The notes below the pieces were generated by a model. It did no database searches, was not told the origin of the DNA, and worked only from the letters and a program-made list of their open reading frames with translations. The position numbers and the translations under genes are program-made. Positions 33,702 to 43,571 of a DNA stretch of 64,000 nt are shown piece by piece (within the stretch, counting starts at the first letter, position 1; every line of letters begins with the position of its first letter). Source of the stretch: JAFNAG01 sp963739235 (GTDB lineage: Bacteria > Acidobacteriota > UBA6911); assembly GCA_963739235.1 (NCBI GenBank), contig CAVTZY010000068.1, forward strand, positions 1 through 64,000, given 5' to 3'.

Positions 33702-33767
33702 GTGCGCGGGATGATGAGCAATCTGCGGCTGCCGGATGGAGATTCAGGCTTACGAGCTGAGTGTAAC

Positions 33768-34367
33768 ATGGAGATTTTGTTCGCTGAAGATGACTTGACG
33801 TTGCGCAGAGTGTTGGAGAGCGCTCTCCGAAAATGGGGCTACGAAGTTATTTCCATGTGCCGCGGCGACGAAGCGCTGGCCGCGTTGAAGAAGGACGGCC
33901 GACCCGACATTGCGATCCTGGATTGGCAAATGCCGGGACTGAGCGGAGTTGAGATTTGCCAGGAACTTCGCCGGATGGACACACGGAACCCTGTCTACGT
34001 CATTCTCCTTACGGCCATGGGTCGAAAGGAGGATGTGGTCTCAGGCCTGCAGAGTGGAGCCGATGACTACGTCACGAAGCCATTCGACACAGAGGAATTG
34101 CGCGCGCGCATCAATGTGGGACGGCGCGTTGTCGAATTGAGGGAAATCCTTGCGGTCCAGGTGCGCGAGCTGGAAGCGGCCCTCGCGCACGTCAGAATTC
34201 TGCAGGGGATTATCCCCATTTGTGCCCATTGCCACAAGATCCGGGACGACCGTGAGTCCTGGCGGGGCATGGAAGAATACCTCGAAGCGCACTCCGACGC
34301 TCAATTCAGTCACGGCATTTGCCCCGAATGCCTCGAAAAATACTATCCTGAACCTAAAGACGATTAG
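33768..34367 (+). CDS. Response regulator with C-terminal Cys-rich (zinc-ribbon-like) tail
   Basis: This 199-residue protein starts at ATG 33768. The receiver (EILFAEDDLTLRRV, Asp in IAILDWQMPGLSG, Thr in LLTAMG, Lys in YVTKPFD) is followed by a helical linker. Then comes a short module with two Cys pairs (PICAHCHKIRDD and HGICPECLEKYYPE), likely a zinc-binding ribbon. The module occurs at the ends of many environmental receivers and kinases, and its function is unknown. It is the last gene of the signalling island, about 110 bases before the sigma factor. Confidence 0.9.
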   Translation: MEILFAEDDLTLRRVLESALRKWGYEVISMCRGDEALAALKKDGRPDIAILDWQMPGLSGVEICQELRRMDTRNPVYVILLTAMGRKEDVVSGLQSGADDYVTKPFDTEELRARINVGRRVVELREILAVQVRELEAALAHVRILQGIIPICAHCHKIRDDRESWRGMEEYLEAHSDAQFSHGICPECLEKYYPEPKDD

Positions 34368-34443
34368 CCGAAGGCCTTCCCGTAAGAAAATGATTTGCAG
34401 TCTCTTCAAAGACCTATCGTGCACCCTGTTTTTAGAATATTGG

Positions 34444-34471
34444 TTCAATGACGTGCGATGCGGATTATAAT
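34444..34471 (+). promoter_or_regulatory. Candidate promoter of the sigma-factor gene
   Basis: A perfect TATAAT (34466-34471) lies 16 bases after a weak TTCAAT (34444-34449). Transcription would start around 34478, almost at the ATG at 34481. The message would be nearly leaderless, consistent with the lack of a Shine-Dalgarno site there. Confidence 0.35.
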
Positions 34472-34480
34472 AGCCACCCA

Positions 34481-35212
34481 ATGTTACGCCAGGGCTTGTT
34501 TTACTCGGAGTCTGAACCACCTGCCAGCCGCGATCCGGTGGAGCTTTTCTTTCTCTGCTCCGCTGACCGCGACGATACCGCGGCTTGGTCCGAGTTTTTG
34601 CGCCGGTATGCCTGCAAAATCAAATATTTTATCCGAGGCACGCTGCGCCGGACTTTCGGCTCCGCATCGGATCCTGGCGTAACCAGGATCCGCGGCAGCA
34701 TTCAAGAGAGCGATCTGCTGCAAAATACCATCCTGCGCCTTGTGGAAAATGATTGTGCGGCCATGAGAAGGTTCTCGGGCACGACCGAGGGGGAGTTGCT
34801 GGCGTATCTGGCCGTGATCAGCCGTTCAGTGGTAATGGACGCAATGCGGCGGCACAAGGCCTTGAGGCGCCATGCTTACGCACCCGAAGGCCGGCCCGGG
34901 GACCATCCGGAGGATAGCCCCGGCGCCCGGGATGTTGCCGATGATTCCAACCTGGAACGAGAGCTGCTTGGGCGCGAACTGGCGTCCCTGACACAGCGAA
35001 CGATAAAGAGCCTGTCAGGCCCTGCGTTTTTGCGTGACCGGCTCGTGGTCGAACTCTATTTTTCGCACGGCCTTTCATTCCAACAGATCGCCCAATGCAA
35101 AGGCATCAATTTGACCAAGGGCGGCGTGGAGAAGCTCCTTAACCGGCTGGTTACAAGGGTCAGGACCCTGGCTTCAGCCGGCAGATCCGAGGCGAGTTAC
35201 GATGAGAAATGA
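34481..35212 (+). CDS. ECF-like RNA polymerase sigma factor
   Basis: This 243-residue protein belongs to the sigma-70 superfamily. A region-2-like part includes WSEFLRRYACKIKYFIR, SIQESDLLQNTILRLVE and LLAYLAVISRSVVMDAMRR. A region-4-like helix-turn-helix includes LVVELYFSHGLSFQQIAQ. The loop between them is long, as in the ECF-like sigma factors of Acidobacteria and Planctomycetes. The start at 34481 is chosen because of the TATAAT just before it; an ATG at 34448 is possible. The stop overlaps the next gene by 11 bases. That gene encodes a membrane protein with an anti-sigma-type zinc finger, so the two form a sigma/anti-sigma pair (inference from position and domain). Confidence 0.85.
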   Translation: MLRQGLFYSESEPPASRDPVELFFLCSADRDDTAAWSEFLRRYACKIKYFIRGTLRRTFGSASDPGVTRIRGSIQESDLLQNTILRLVENDCAAMRRFSGTTEGELLAYLAVISRSVVMDAMRRHKALRRHAYAPEGRPGDHPEDSPGARDVADDSNLERELLGRELASLTQRTIKSLSGPAFLRDRLVVELYFSHGLSFQQIAQCKGINLTKGGVEKLLNRLVTRVRTLASAGRSEASYDEK

Positions 35213-38200
35213 TGAATCCACCCAAGACTGCCTGACGGACGATGACCTTTACGCCTATGTGGCAAAAGGGGGTGAAGGCAACCGGCAGATCCCGGTCGAG
35301 GCGCACCTGGCGAACTGCTCGCATTGCCGGGATGCGGTGGCGGACCTGCTCCGGATGTTACACCCGGAACCCGAGCCTGCCATGTGCGAGATCCTTGAAC
35401 CTGACCAGGCCGAGCTTGATGAAATGATCGCCCTTGTGCAGCAGACTGAAAAACGGGAACGGGCTCACGCCGGCAGAGGGCACCGCCGGCAGCGCTGGCT
35501 GCTGGCCGCAGCCGCGGCCCTGGCGATTTTCGCGATCGGTTTGTGGAGTTTCCAATCTATCCGTGAACGGTATAAGGCGAGACCCTCTACGCTCAGGCAA
35601 AAACCATACTGCAGGAAAACTACTCGGGGAAAAGCCCAGGCAACCTGCGCCTCGCCCTTCCTTTCAGTCCGGCGACCTCCAATCGCGACCTCGCCGATCA
35701 CGACTCGCTGCGCCGCGCTGAGAATCTGTTGTACCAGGCGCTTGGGGTCCGTGATGGCCTGGTAGAAGCGCGTTTGGGCATTGCCTACATTAGACTGAGC
35801 GAGTCCCAGTTCGACCGGGCGCGGGAGGAATTTCAAAGAGTCCTGGACGCTGACAAGGGAAATATCCAGGCGCTGCTGGGACGCGGCGTAGCCCAATATG
35901 AGGAAGCCTCTCAGGTTCCCGACGCGGTGCAGCGCAGCGCTTTGCTGGCCGGCGCCCTTACCGACTTCAATGCCGTGTTGGGGCTGAACTCCTGATTCGG
36001 CGGAAGCACGCTATGACAAGTCCTGGGCACTGTATGAGTCTGGCCGGCATAAGGAGGCGCTGCAGGAAATCGAAAGTTATCTTGCCCGCGATCCCGGATC
36101 TGTCTGGGCGGAGGAGATGCGCCGCTTGCGCACCAGAATTCAGGCGACCAACTTGGAAGTATTGAAGAAGGAGGTGGAACGCGAGGCCGCGTCCAGGGAC
36201 AGCGATGCTTTGATAGAGCTTGCGCGGCTGGCGTCCTACATGATGCCGGCAGCGATCCGACACGCGATGAAACGCAGTCTGGAGCTCGACGGCGCGCCTG
36301 CCGTGGGCCAGGAGCCGAGTTCAGAGGACCTGGTCTGGGCAGCGCGTATCATGGAAGCCGCTTATGGCGCCGCCACGGCGGATCATAGCTTCCAGGCATT
36401 GCTTGGCTTCTATCAGGGCCTCTCGCCCAGCCAACGCTCACAAAAGAGAAATCTGGACCAGTCGTTTCAAGACCTCTATCAACGGCACCGGAATGGCGAT
36501 CTGGCCGCCGCCATGCGCGGCAGCGATGACCTGGCGCGAGCGTATGCGAACCTCCGGGATTATTGGCAGGTAGCCAATGTCCATCATCTCCGCGGCAATA
36601 CCCTGATTTACAGCAAAGCCGATTTCCAGGCAGCCGGCATTGAATACGGCAAGATGCTCGAAATTGCCCAGCGCCTCGATTCACCCGACCTTGTTTCCAA
36701 GGCGCGTGGAGCCCTGGCCCTCGCTTACGCGGAACAAAAGAAGTTCGACGACGGTCTGCGCTGCGCCGAGGAATTGAGAAACAATGCCGAGAAGTACCAC
36801 CAGGATTCGTGGCAGTCATATGCCGGCCTGATCCTGGGGGATCTGTACCGGCAGCTGGGACGGTTGGATCAAAGCCTTCGAGAACTCACCACAGCCCTTC
36901 GATTTGCGTATCGACTCCAGGATGAAGGGGTGCTCATCGACACCCTGGAAAACCTGGGCCGTGTGCTGGACCGCCTGGGACGGCTGGAGGACGCCCGCGG
37001 CTGCTACCGGGAAGCGCTGGAGCAGCAAAAGAACTTCTTGCGGGGCCAGACAGCTCAGACGATGTCGGCGATTACGACTCGCCGCCTGAACCTGATCTAT
37101 GAAGAGGGAGCACTCACCCTTCGGATGGGTGACCTGGCGGCCGCCGAGGCCCTCTTTCAGGAGGGTCTGATGTACGTACCCGAAGGAATGCATGAGCTGG
37201 CAGCCCGCAACCGGCTGGGCTTGGCTCGAGTTTATCTCAGCCGAAAGCGGATCCACGAGGCAGAGAGCATGCTGGCCGGCATCGATGCCTCCGGTCAGTA
37301 TCCGGAGATCAACTGGCAGGCGAGGTACCTCAGGGGTGAACTCATGGAGGAGGCCGGCGATCACGCCGGCGCGCTTTTATCCCTGCAGCAGGCCATTCAG
37401 GTCCTGGAACAAATGCGGCGGAATATCAAGCTCGGAGACCTCAGGCAGTCGTTTCTCACCGACCGTTTTGCCCCCTATCGGGCCATCGTTGCGATCCTCT
37501 GGCAGTCGGCCAACGACGCACGCCGGGCGCTGGAATTTGTCGATCGGGCCAAGTCCATGACGCTCAAGGAGCAGCTGAAGTTGCAGGACCCGCCGCCGGC
37601 CGAGCCGCTTTCCCCACACGACCGTGCGACCGCCAATAACTCTCACCCGATGTCAGTACTGGAATACTTCTTCATCAAAGACCAGCTGCTGATATTTGCA
37701 GACACCCAAGGGCAGGTTCAAGTGGTCGCGCAAAAGATCACCGCGCGCGATCTTGATCTCCAGGTGCACGAGTATTTGCAGAGCATCACAAGAAATGACC
37801 TGCCCGCGTTCACCTCGCTTTCGCGGCAGCTGTTTGCTGAACTGATCGCCCCGATCCAGAGAGAGCTCATGGCCGGCAACCCGGAAACGCTGGTGATCCT
37901 GCCCGATGGCCCCCTGCATTTGCTGCCGTTTGCGGGCCTGCAGGATGATCGCGGCCGGTTTCTGATTGAAAAAGCCGCGCTCGCGGTTGCCCCCTCCAGC
38001 AGCATCCTCCGCCACTGCCTCAAGCTTGGGCAGGGCAGGGACTCCGCGGATCCCTCGATTCTGCTGATCGACGGCTCGGCAAACCTTCCTAATGCGCGCG
38101 CTGAGTTGGCAGACCTGCTGAAACTCTACACCGGCAACGCCCGGCTGCTGGCGCCGGAGGATCAAAGCGCGAGTGGCCAGGCGGCAGGCTACTCGGAAAT

Positions 38201-38627
38201 CATCCACTTTGCCGGCCATTCTGCCATCCGGCAGGACAAACCGGTGTTGATGATCCAGGCAGCGCCCGTGGAGGCTTATCTGGACAGCACCGCGATCAGC
38301 GCCTGGAAGTTGCCGAGAGCCCGCCTGATCTATCTTGCGGGATGCAGTACCGGTATTGGCCCGGTGGCTGAGGGCGAGACCCCTTGGGGCCTGGTCCCCG
38401 CATTCCTGAATGCCGGGGCGCCGGCGATCATTGTCAGCCTGCTCCCGGTTGACGACGCTTCAACCCGGGTTCTTACCTCCCGCTTCTATGAACTGCTGCA
38501 TCAGCGCGCCGCCAACGCCGTGGCGCTGCAGAAGGCTCAGCTCGCGCTGCTCGACGCCGCTCGCGCATCCGGCAACCTGAAGCCCCAGTCCTGGATTCCG
38601 TATATCCTGGTGGGCAATCCGCAGTAA
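35202..38627 (+). pseudogene. Zinc-finger anti-sigma - TM - TPR - CHAT protease fusion, two frameshifts
   Basis: ATG 35202 overlaps the sigma gene. The N-terminus has a zinc-finger anti-sigma motif (VEAHLANCSHCRDAV). A single membrane segment (WLLAAAAALAIFAIGLW) follows at about residue 107. The extracytoplasmic part has TPRs (LVEARLGIAYIRLSESQFDR; DQSLRELTTALRFAYRL). A CHAT domain ends the protein, with LVILPDGPLHLLPF, catalytic His in IIHFAGHSAI and catalytic Cys in YLAGCSTGIG. The reading frame changes by single bases near 35580 and 35993. Joined, they give about 1,140 residues in which every domain is intact. The arrangement suggests a cytoplasmic anti-sigma finger tied through the membrane to a caspase-like protease. 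Proteolysis or TPR-sensed binding could free the sigma factor (inference). As assembled, the gene is broken into three pieces. Confidence 0.8.
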
Positions 38628-38663
38628 ATTCAGGCCCTTTTTTCTCGCTTCAGCCCCCCAATA

Positions 38664-38706
38664 AAAATTTCGAGTAGGCGATTGCCGTTTTTTTGCGTTC
38701 TTGTGG
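38664..38706 (+). repeat. 43-bp direct repeat, copy 1
   Basis: This 43-bp element (starts AAAATTTCGAGTAGGCGATT, ends TTGCGTTCTTGTGG) matches 39868-39910 at 42 of 43 positions. It lies in the intergenic space after the CHAT fusion gene and 177 bp before the secreted-protein gene at 38884. Confidence 0.9.
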
Positions 38707-38883
38707 TTAGGAGGGAATGCAAGAGACAAAAAACGGAAACGCCCCGGTTGTTACGGCAACCCGGGCGCCCTGAACACTGAGAATCTCTCGGTTAGCCGGA
38801 TGAGATGTCGTGTCGATTCATGTGAATCGCGCCCATCTCGTCCTTCAACTTTCAACCATAGCCTTATCTTGAGGGAGTCCACG

Positions 38884-39366
38884 ATGAAAAATCCTAAATT
38901 AGGTCTGTTCCTGATACTTATGGCGTCTTCGATCATGATTCTTATCCCTTGCCAGGCGAAGGCGCAGACTATCAATCCTCCGCCGTGCTGCGATAAGGAA
39001 CCCCCGCCGGGTCCCAATGCCGCTGTCGGCGTGGAAACGCAAGGACAGGTCACAATGCCGGACGGTGTGCTGCTGGGCATGGGCCTGTCCCGCAGCCAGT
39101 TTCTCGACCGCCTGACCGCGGGATTGTTTCCCGATAATGAAATCAGCCTGATATTTTCAGTCACCACCACGATTAGCGTGCCGGCCGATGCCTCCGCGAC
39201 AAATCAATCGCCGGCCCTGGTAACCGTCACCTACCAGTACCGGATTCCCAGATCCCAGATGAATGCAGAAGTAATTGACGCTCTAGACCAGTTTGTCGTC
39301 ACGGATGGAGTCACCTATATCCAGATCAAGTTCACTCCGTCTCAATCCCCAGCCACTCTTCAATGA
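38884..39366 (+). CDS. Small secreted protein of unknown function
   Basis: This 160-residue protein starts at ATG 38884, behind GAGGGAG. It has a clear signal peptide (LGLFLILMASSIMILIP, then AKAQ). Two adjacent Cys (PPPCCDKEPPP) follow the cleavage region, and the mature part is rich in Thr, Val and Ser, likely beta-structured. No family is recognised. Its position between the sigma/CHAT module and a second zinc-finger gene suggests it belongs to the same regulon or operon. A 43-bp repeat upstream may carry its promoter. Confidence 0.75.
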   Translation: MKNPKLGLFLILMASSIMILIPCQAKAQTINPPPCCDKEPPPGPNAAVGVETQGQVTMPDGVLLGMGLSRSQFLDRLTAGLFPDNEISLIFSVTTTISVPADASATNQSPALVTVTYQYRIPRSQMNAEVIDALDQFVVTDGVTYIQIKFTPSQSPATLQ

Positions 39367-39414
39367 CGCCGGTTCAGGGAGACGAAACCAATAGCCAAGA
39401 GGAAGGAGGATCAG

Positions 39415-39612
39415 ATGAAGCCGCATGAACACAGAGATTGCGTGGATCTGCTCCTGGACATTGTTTTTTATGAACGATACAGCAAACGCCTGAGTCCGGA
39501 AATGGAGTACCTCTTCGAAGGACACCTGGAGAGTTGCCCTAGCTGCCGGGAGAGGATTCTGGCGTTCCGGCAGATCTTGGGGGAGGGAGTGGTGCACAGA
39601 AACTTCGGTTAG
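39415..39612 (+). CDS. 65-residue zinc-finger (anti-sigma-like) protein
   Basis: This short protein has a strong ribosome-binding site (AAGGAGG, about six bases before ATG). It contains the HxxxCxxC zinc-finger motif of anti-sigma factors (FEGHLESCPSCRERI), as does the N-terminus of the CHAT fusion at 35202. There is no membrane segment. It may be a soluble anti-sigma factor for the sigma protein at 34481 or for a distant one. It could also simply be a small zinc-binding regulator. It is about 50 bases downstream of the small secreted protein and likely co-transcribed with it. Confidence 0.75.
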   Translation: MKPHEHRDCVDLLLDIVFYERYSKRLSPEMEYLFEGHLESCPSCRERILAFRQILGEGVVHRNFG

Positions 39613-39985
39613 GGGGCTGTCTTACCAGATTTCATGCCTTAGCGAAACGCCTGAAGCTGGCGAGGGAACTCTCTCCGACTCAGTCGGGGAGAATTCCCGC
39701 CTCATAGAGTAAGCAGTGCCAGGGGTGCACCTAAGTACATGAAAATGCTGGACCTCGCGCGAAGCGCTTCGGAGTATGGCGCTGCGTTGCAGCCTACCAA
39801 CGCGGCGCTGAGGCCTGCACCTGAGCAGCACGAATCTTCACCGAGAGCTGCCACCGGAGGCACGATGAAAATTTCGAGTAGGCGATTGCCGTTCTTTTGC
39901 GTTCTTGTGGGTAGGGGCAGTTTTCTTTGAACTGGAGCTGTGCCCAGCGGAAGGATCATCAATCACCAGTCCTGGAGACGAGAAA
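39613..39985. other. Intergenic region with second repeat copy
   Basis: No gene is seen. The stretch holds the second copy of the 43-bp repeat (39868-39910) close to the kinase start at 39986. A GC-rich segment at 39740-39840 has no clear coding character. Confidence 0.5.
39868..39910 (+). repeat. 43-bp direct repeat, copy 2
   Basis: This is the same orientation and sequence as 38664-38706, with one T-to-C difference in the T run. It ends 75 bp before the hybrid-kinase start codon, so it could contribute promoter elements. Confidence 0.9.
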
Positions 39986-41972
39986 ATGACCAGCAAGAAC
40001 GAGCACCTGCCCGATGGCATAAAGGGGGAATCTAACGGGAGCGAGCGGCCGGAGGAGGCTTGGCGGCAGGAGGCCCGGAAGTATCGCAGTCTGTTTGAGA
40101 ACTCCGCGGCCGGCATGTTTCAGAGCACTCCTGAGGGCGAATTCCTGATCGTTAATCGAGCCTCTGGCGCAGATGCTGGGCTATTCCTCCCCTGATGAAT
40201 TCATGTTTGCAATTGAGGGTGCGGCACGCCGGCTCTTTATCGAGCCTGAACGGGGAAGGGAGTATGCGCACCGGCTTGAGGAGCAGGGCGCCGTGCTCGA
40301 CTTCGAGTGCCAGTGGCTTTGCCGGGATGGGAGCGCAACCTGGGTCTCCCTCTGCGCCCGCGCTGTGCGCAGCCTCGAGGGCGACGTGGTCTACCACGCC
40401 GGCACGGTCGGAGATATCAGCGGACGCAAAGGCGCGGAAGACGCGCAGCGGGAGAGCGAGTCCATCCTCCACAGTTTTTTCGATAGCGCCGACATGATGA
40501 GAGGCATCGTCGAACTGGTGCATGACGACATTCTTTTCGTTTCGGGCAATCCGGCCAGCGCCTCGTTTTTTGGGCTGACTGGAAGAGCCCTGGCCAACCT
40601 GTTGGCGTCGGATTTGGAAGTTCCAGCGGAGTTGCGGCAGATGTGGATTGGGCGTTTTCAGGAAAGCCGACAAACCGGCGCGCCGGTAAGCTTTGATCAT
40701 GTATATCTCTCCGCCAGAGGCCAGAGGTTTTTGTCCACCATGGTGACCTTTTTGGGGATGGGGCAGAGCGGTCGGCCTCGGTTCGCCTATGTCACGAGTG
40801 ACATCACGGCGCGGAAGCGGCTTGAGGCGCAGTTTCTGCAAGCACAAAAGATGGAGGCCATCGGAGTCCTGGCCGGCGGGATTGCCCACGACTTCAACAA
40901 TCTGCTCATGGTGATTAATGGTTGCACTGAGTTTTTGCTGAGCGACCTTGCCCCGGATGATCCCAGGCGCAACGACCTCGAGCAGATCCGGCATGCTGGA
41001 CAGCGCGCGGTCGAGCTGACTTCCCAACTCCTGGCTTTCAGCCGCAAGCAGGTCCGACAGCTCAGGAATGTCGATCTGAATCACGCCATCGCCCAGACGA
41101 GCACCATCCTGCACCGGCTGATCGGCGAGGACATCGACTTGGTGATCGTCCCTCAGCCGGACCTATGGCCGGTCAAGGCTGACCCTGGACAAATGCAGCA
41201 GATCATTATGAATCTTGCCGTTAACGCCCGTGACGCGATGCCGCGAGGGGGCAAACTCACGATCGAAACAGCGAACGTCGATCTCGACGTAGGCCAGATC
41301 GCCAGACATGCGGTGATGCCGGCGGGCGACTACGTCATGATTGCCATCAGTGACAACGGTCTGGGTATGGACGACGAGACCCAGGCTCGCATCTTCGAGC
41401 CGTTCTTTACCACCAAGCGACAGGGCGGCACGGGGCTGGGCTTGTCCACCGTCTACGGCATCGTGAAACAGAGCGGCGGTTTCATTTGGGTCTACAGCGA
41501 AGTGGACCGAGGCACCACGTTCAAGATTTACCTGCCGCGCGTGCGGGGCGAGGCTGACAATTTGGCGGGCCCCGAAAAGAAAGACTTCCCGTTGCAGGGA
41601 ACTGAGACCGTCCTGGTAGTCGAGGACGAGCCATCGGTGCGCGCCCTGACGGCCCGAATCCTGCGCAGGCGAGGCTACACCGTGCTGGAGGCCGCCGACA
41701 GCAGGGAGGCGCTGGGCAAGGCACGCGAGTTCACCGGGGAAATCCACCTGCTGCTGACCGATGTCGTCCTGCCCGAAATGAGCGGCAAATGGCTGGCCGA
41801 CCAGATTCAGGATGAGCGGCCCGGCACCAGAGTGCTCTTTGTGTCCGGCTACACCAATGACGCCATCGTCCATCACGGCGTACTGGACTCAGACGTCGCC
41901 TTCCTGCAAAAACCATTTGCCGACGACACCCTGGCGCACAAAGTGCGGGAGGTGCTCGATTCGGTCGCGTAG
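39986..41972 (+). pseudogene. Hybrid histidine kinase, PAS-PAS-HK-REC, one frameshift
   Basis: ATG 39986 follows GGAG at eight bases. The first PAS (KYRSLFENSAAGMFQSTPEG) is interrupted near 40165 by about one extra base. The next frame continues with AQMLGYSSPDEF. Then come a second PAS-like segment (ILHSFFDSADMMRGIVE), a HisKA with phospho-His in GGIAHDFNNLLMVI, and an HATPase (NLAVNARDAMPRGG, DNGLGMD, GTGLGLSTVYGIVKQSGG). A C-terminal receiver follows (TVLVVEDEPSVRAL, Asp in LLLTDVVLPEMSG, Lys in FLQKPF). The protein is soluble, and joined it is about 660 residues. The kinase-receiver half closely resembles that of 19553, suggesting paralogues. No separate regulator follows; downstream is an intergenic gap before the convergent TetR gene. 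Confidence 0.85.
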
Positions 41973-42204
41973 TCTGAATGCTAAGGCATGATTCGGTAGC
42001 ACTCGGTAAGATGCCCCAGCACCCCCGCGGTGCACGAGCAACGGGCATTCAAGGTGAAATGATGGTGGTGACTTCCACCCATCCTATCTCGCAGGCAGCC
42101 GAGCAGTTTACGTTGACAATCCCGCATTTCACGTGCATGAAAACGATAGTTTATTATCAGGGACCGGTGAGTGCAGCTCGTGATCGCGGTCGTGCACAAG
42201 CATC

Positions 42205-42795
42205 TTATTCAGAGTGAGGACTCATTCCAGTCCAGAGCGAGTGCGCCATAGCGCGGATTAACCATTCGGACATCTGGCCGCCATGAGCGCCGATCCGCTC
42301 GTAAAGAGCGACACTCTGGGCTGTGCCAAAGAGCAAGAATGCGGCTGGCGCTGGATTCGCATTCTTGATTTTGCCCTCTTTCCTCAATGACTCGAGAAAC
42401 TTCATCAGCGAGACCCGCATCGTGACTAGCGGGTTTTCCGGATGATCCCCGGCAAACTGCTCGAACCGGAAGGATGGTTGAACCGTCAATTGCAGGATCA
42501 CCGGCGTCGCCGATCGGAAGTAAGCCACCATGCGTAGGAACACATTTTCAATCTCCCGCTGTGCGGATTTCCCGTGCCGGGTCCGCCGAAACAACGCATT
42601 GAGATTCGCGGACGGTGGCACCATGGCGGCGAGAAACAGGTAGGCTTTCGTCCGGTACCGCTTGAAGATGGCCGCTTCTGAAATCCCGGCCAGCCGCGCG
42701 ATTTCCTTTGTGGATGCCTTCAGACCGTTGCGGATGAAGGCTTCACGCGCGATCTTCAGCAGATGATCATCGGCTACCAGCTTTTTCCGTCCCAT
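42205..42795 (-). CDS. TetR/AcrR-family repressor
   Basis: This 196-residue protein has an N-terminal helix-turn-helix (AREAFIRNGLKASTKEIARLAGISEAAIFKRY), typical of TetR, and a helical C-terminal ligand domain. ATG 42795 overlaps the stop of the upstream methyltransferase (TAATG). It follows AGGGAAGGG, so the two genes form an operon transcribed right to left. It probably represses this operon from the palindrome at the operon start (43560-43579). The ligand is unknown. Confidence 0.9.
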   Translation of the reverse strand: MGRKKLVADDHLLKIAREAFIRNGLKASTKEIARLAGISEAAIFKRYRTKAYLFLAAMVPPSANLNALFRRTRHGKSAQREIENVFLRMVAYFRSATPVILQLTVQPSFRFEQFAGDHPENPLVTMRVSLMKFLESLRKEGKIKNANPAPAAFLLFGTAQSVALYERIGAHGGQMSEWLIRAMAHSLWTGMSPHSE

Positions 42796-43571
42796 TACCC
42801 TTCCCTGAGGTCTGTACCGCCCGCGTCCTGCTTCCGGCACAGGAAATAGATCGATCCAGGCAGGGTCCCCTCCTCGAGGAGGTCCAGGCCCGCGCGCGCG
42901 AGTTGCGTGCGCCAGAATTCCGGGCGCGGAATGTGGTGAGCCGGTATCGCCCCGTACGGAATCGAGAGCCAGAAATCCGGCCGGAAGACGATCATCAGGA
43001 ATTCGCCGCGTGGCCGCAGTATGCGGCGGATTTCGCCCAACGTCTGCTCGATTCCCTGGCGATTCAAATGGTCAATTGCGTACGAGCTCACGACCGCATC
43101 GAACGACTCGTCTGCAGCCGGAACCTTGCGCATGTCGGCGGATAGGATTTCGGCCCTACCCTCTATCCCAGCCATGCGCATGTTCTTCATGAACAGGTCG
43201 GGGCCGTTCCCCTTGATATATTGCGCGCTGAAGTTGTCGAGGCCTACGATATGCATCCCCGGGCGTGCCAATCCTACCATAATGCTGGCCCGGCCTGAAC
43301 CCGCGCCCAGGTCGAGCACGCGGCCGGAATCTGCCTTCATGAAACTCTGCGTCGGCAGGTCCATGGGGCGGTTGAAGCCGAACACGAACTGTATGACCAG
43401 GAATCCGGCCAGCGCCCAGGCCGCCAATGCCCATAGCAAGCCGCTTGTCCAGCGCCATTTTCTCCGGGCCAATAACCATGCCAGCGCCGCAAGGCAGATG
43501 GCTGCGATCAGATGGCCGTGAGTCCACGGCAAAGTGTAACCAAGATCGTAAGCCAATAGATAAGTAAGCAT
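42795..43571 (-). CDS. Membrane-anchored SAM-dependent methyltransferase
   Basis: This 258-residue protein has two N-terminal membrane segments (LIAAICLAALAWLLA and LLWALAAWALAGFLVIQFVF). A class I methyltransferase domain follows: motif I VLDLGAGSGRASIM, acidic motif IVGLDNFSAQYI, motif IV-like FDAVVSSYAIDHL, then IRRILRPRGEFLMIVF. The fold suggests a small-molecule or lipid substrate near the membrane, but none can be named. It is translationally coupled to the TetR gene. Its start codon lies inside a 20-bp palindrome. Confidence 0.85.
   Translation of the reverse strand: MLTYLLAYDLGYTLPWTHGHLIAAICLAALAWLLARRKWRWTSGLLWALAAWALAGFLVIQFVFGFNRPMDLPTQSFMKADSGRVLDLGAGSGRASIMVGLARPGMHIVGLDNFSAQYIKGNGPDLFMKNMRMAGIEGRAEILSADMRKVPAADESFDAVVSSYAIDHLNRQGIEQTLGEIRRILRPRGEFLMIVFRPDFWLSIPYGAIPAHHIPRPEFWRTQLARAGLDLLEEGTLPGSIYFLCRKQDAGGTDLREG

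Noticed and set aside
38701..38883. Upstream extension of the small secreted protein
   Set aside because: The extension overlaps the 43-bp repeat region; the start at 38884 has both a ribosome-binding site and a signal peptide.
41978..42217. 79-residue plus-strand frame between kinase and TetR
   Set aside because: No conserved features; probably chance.
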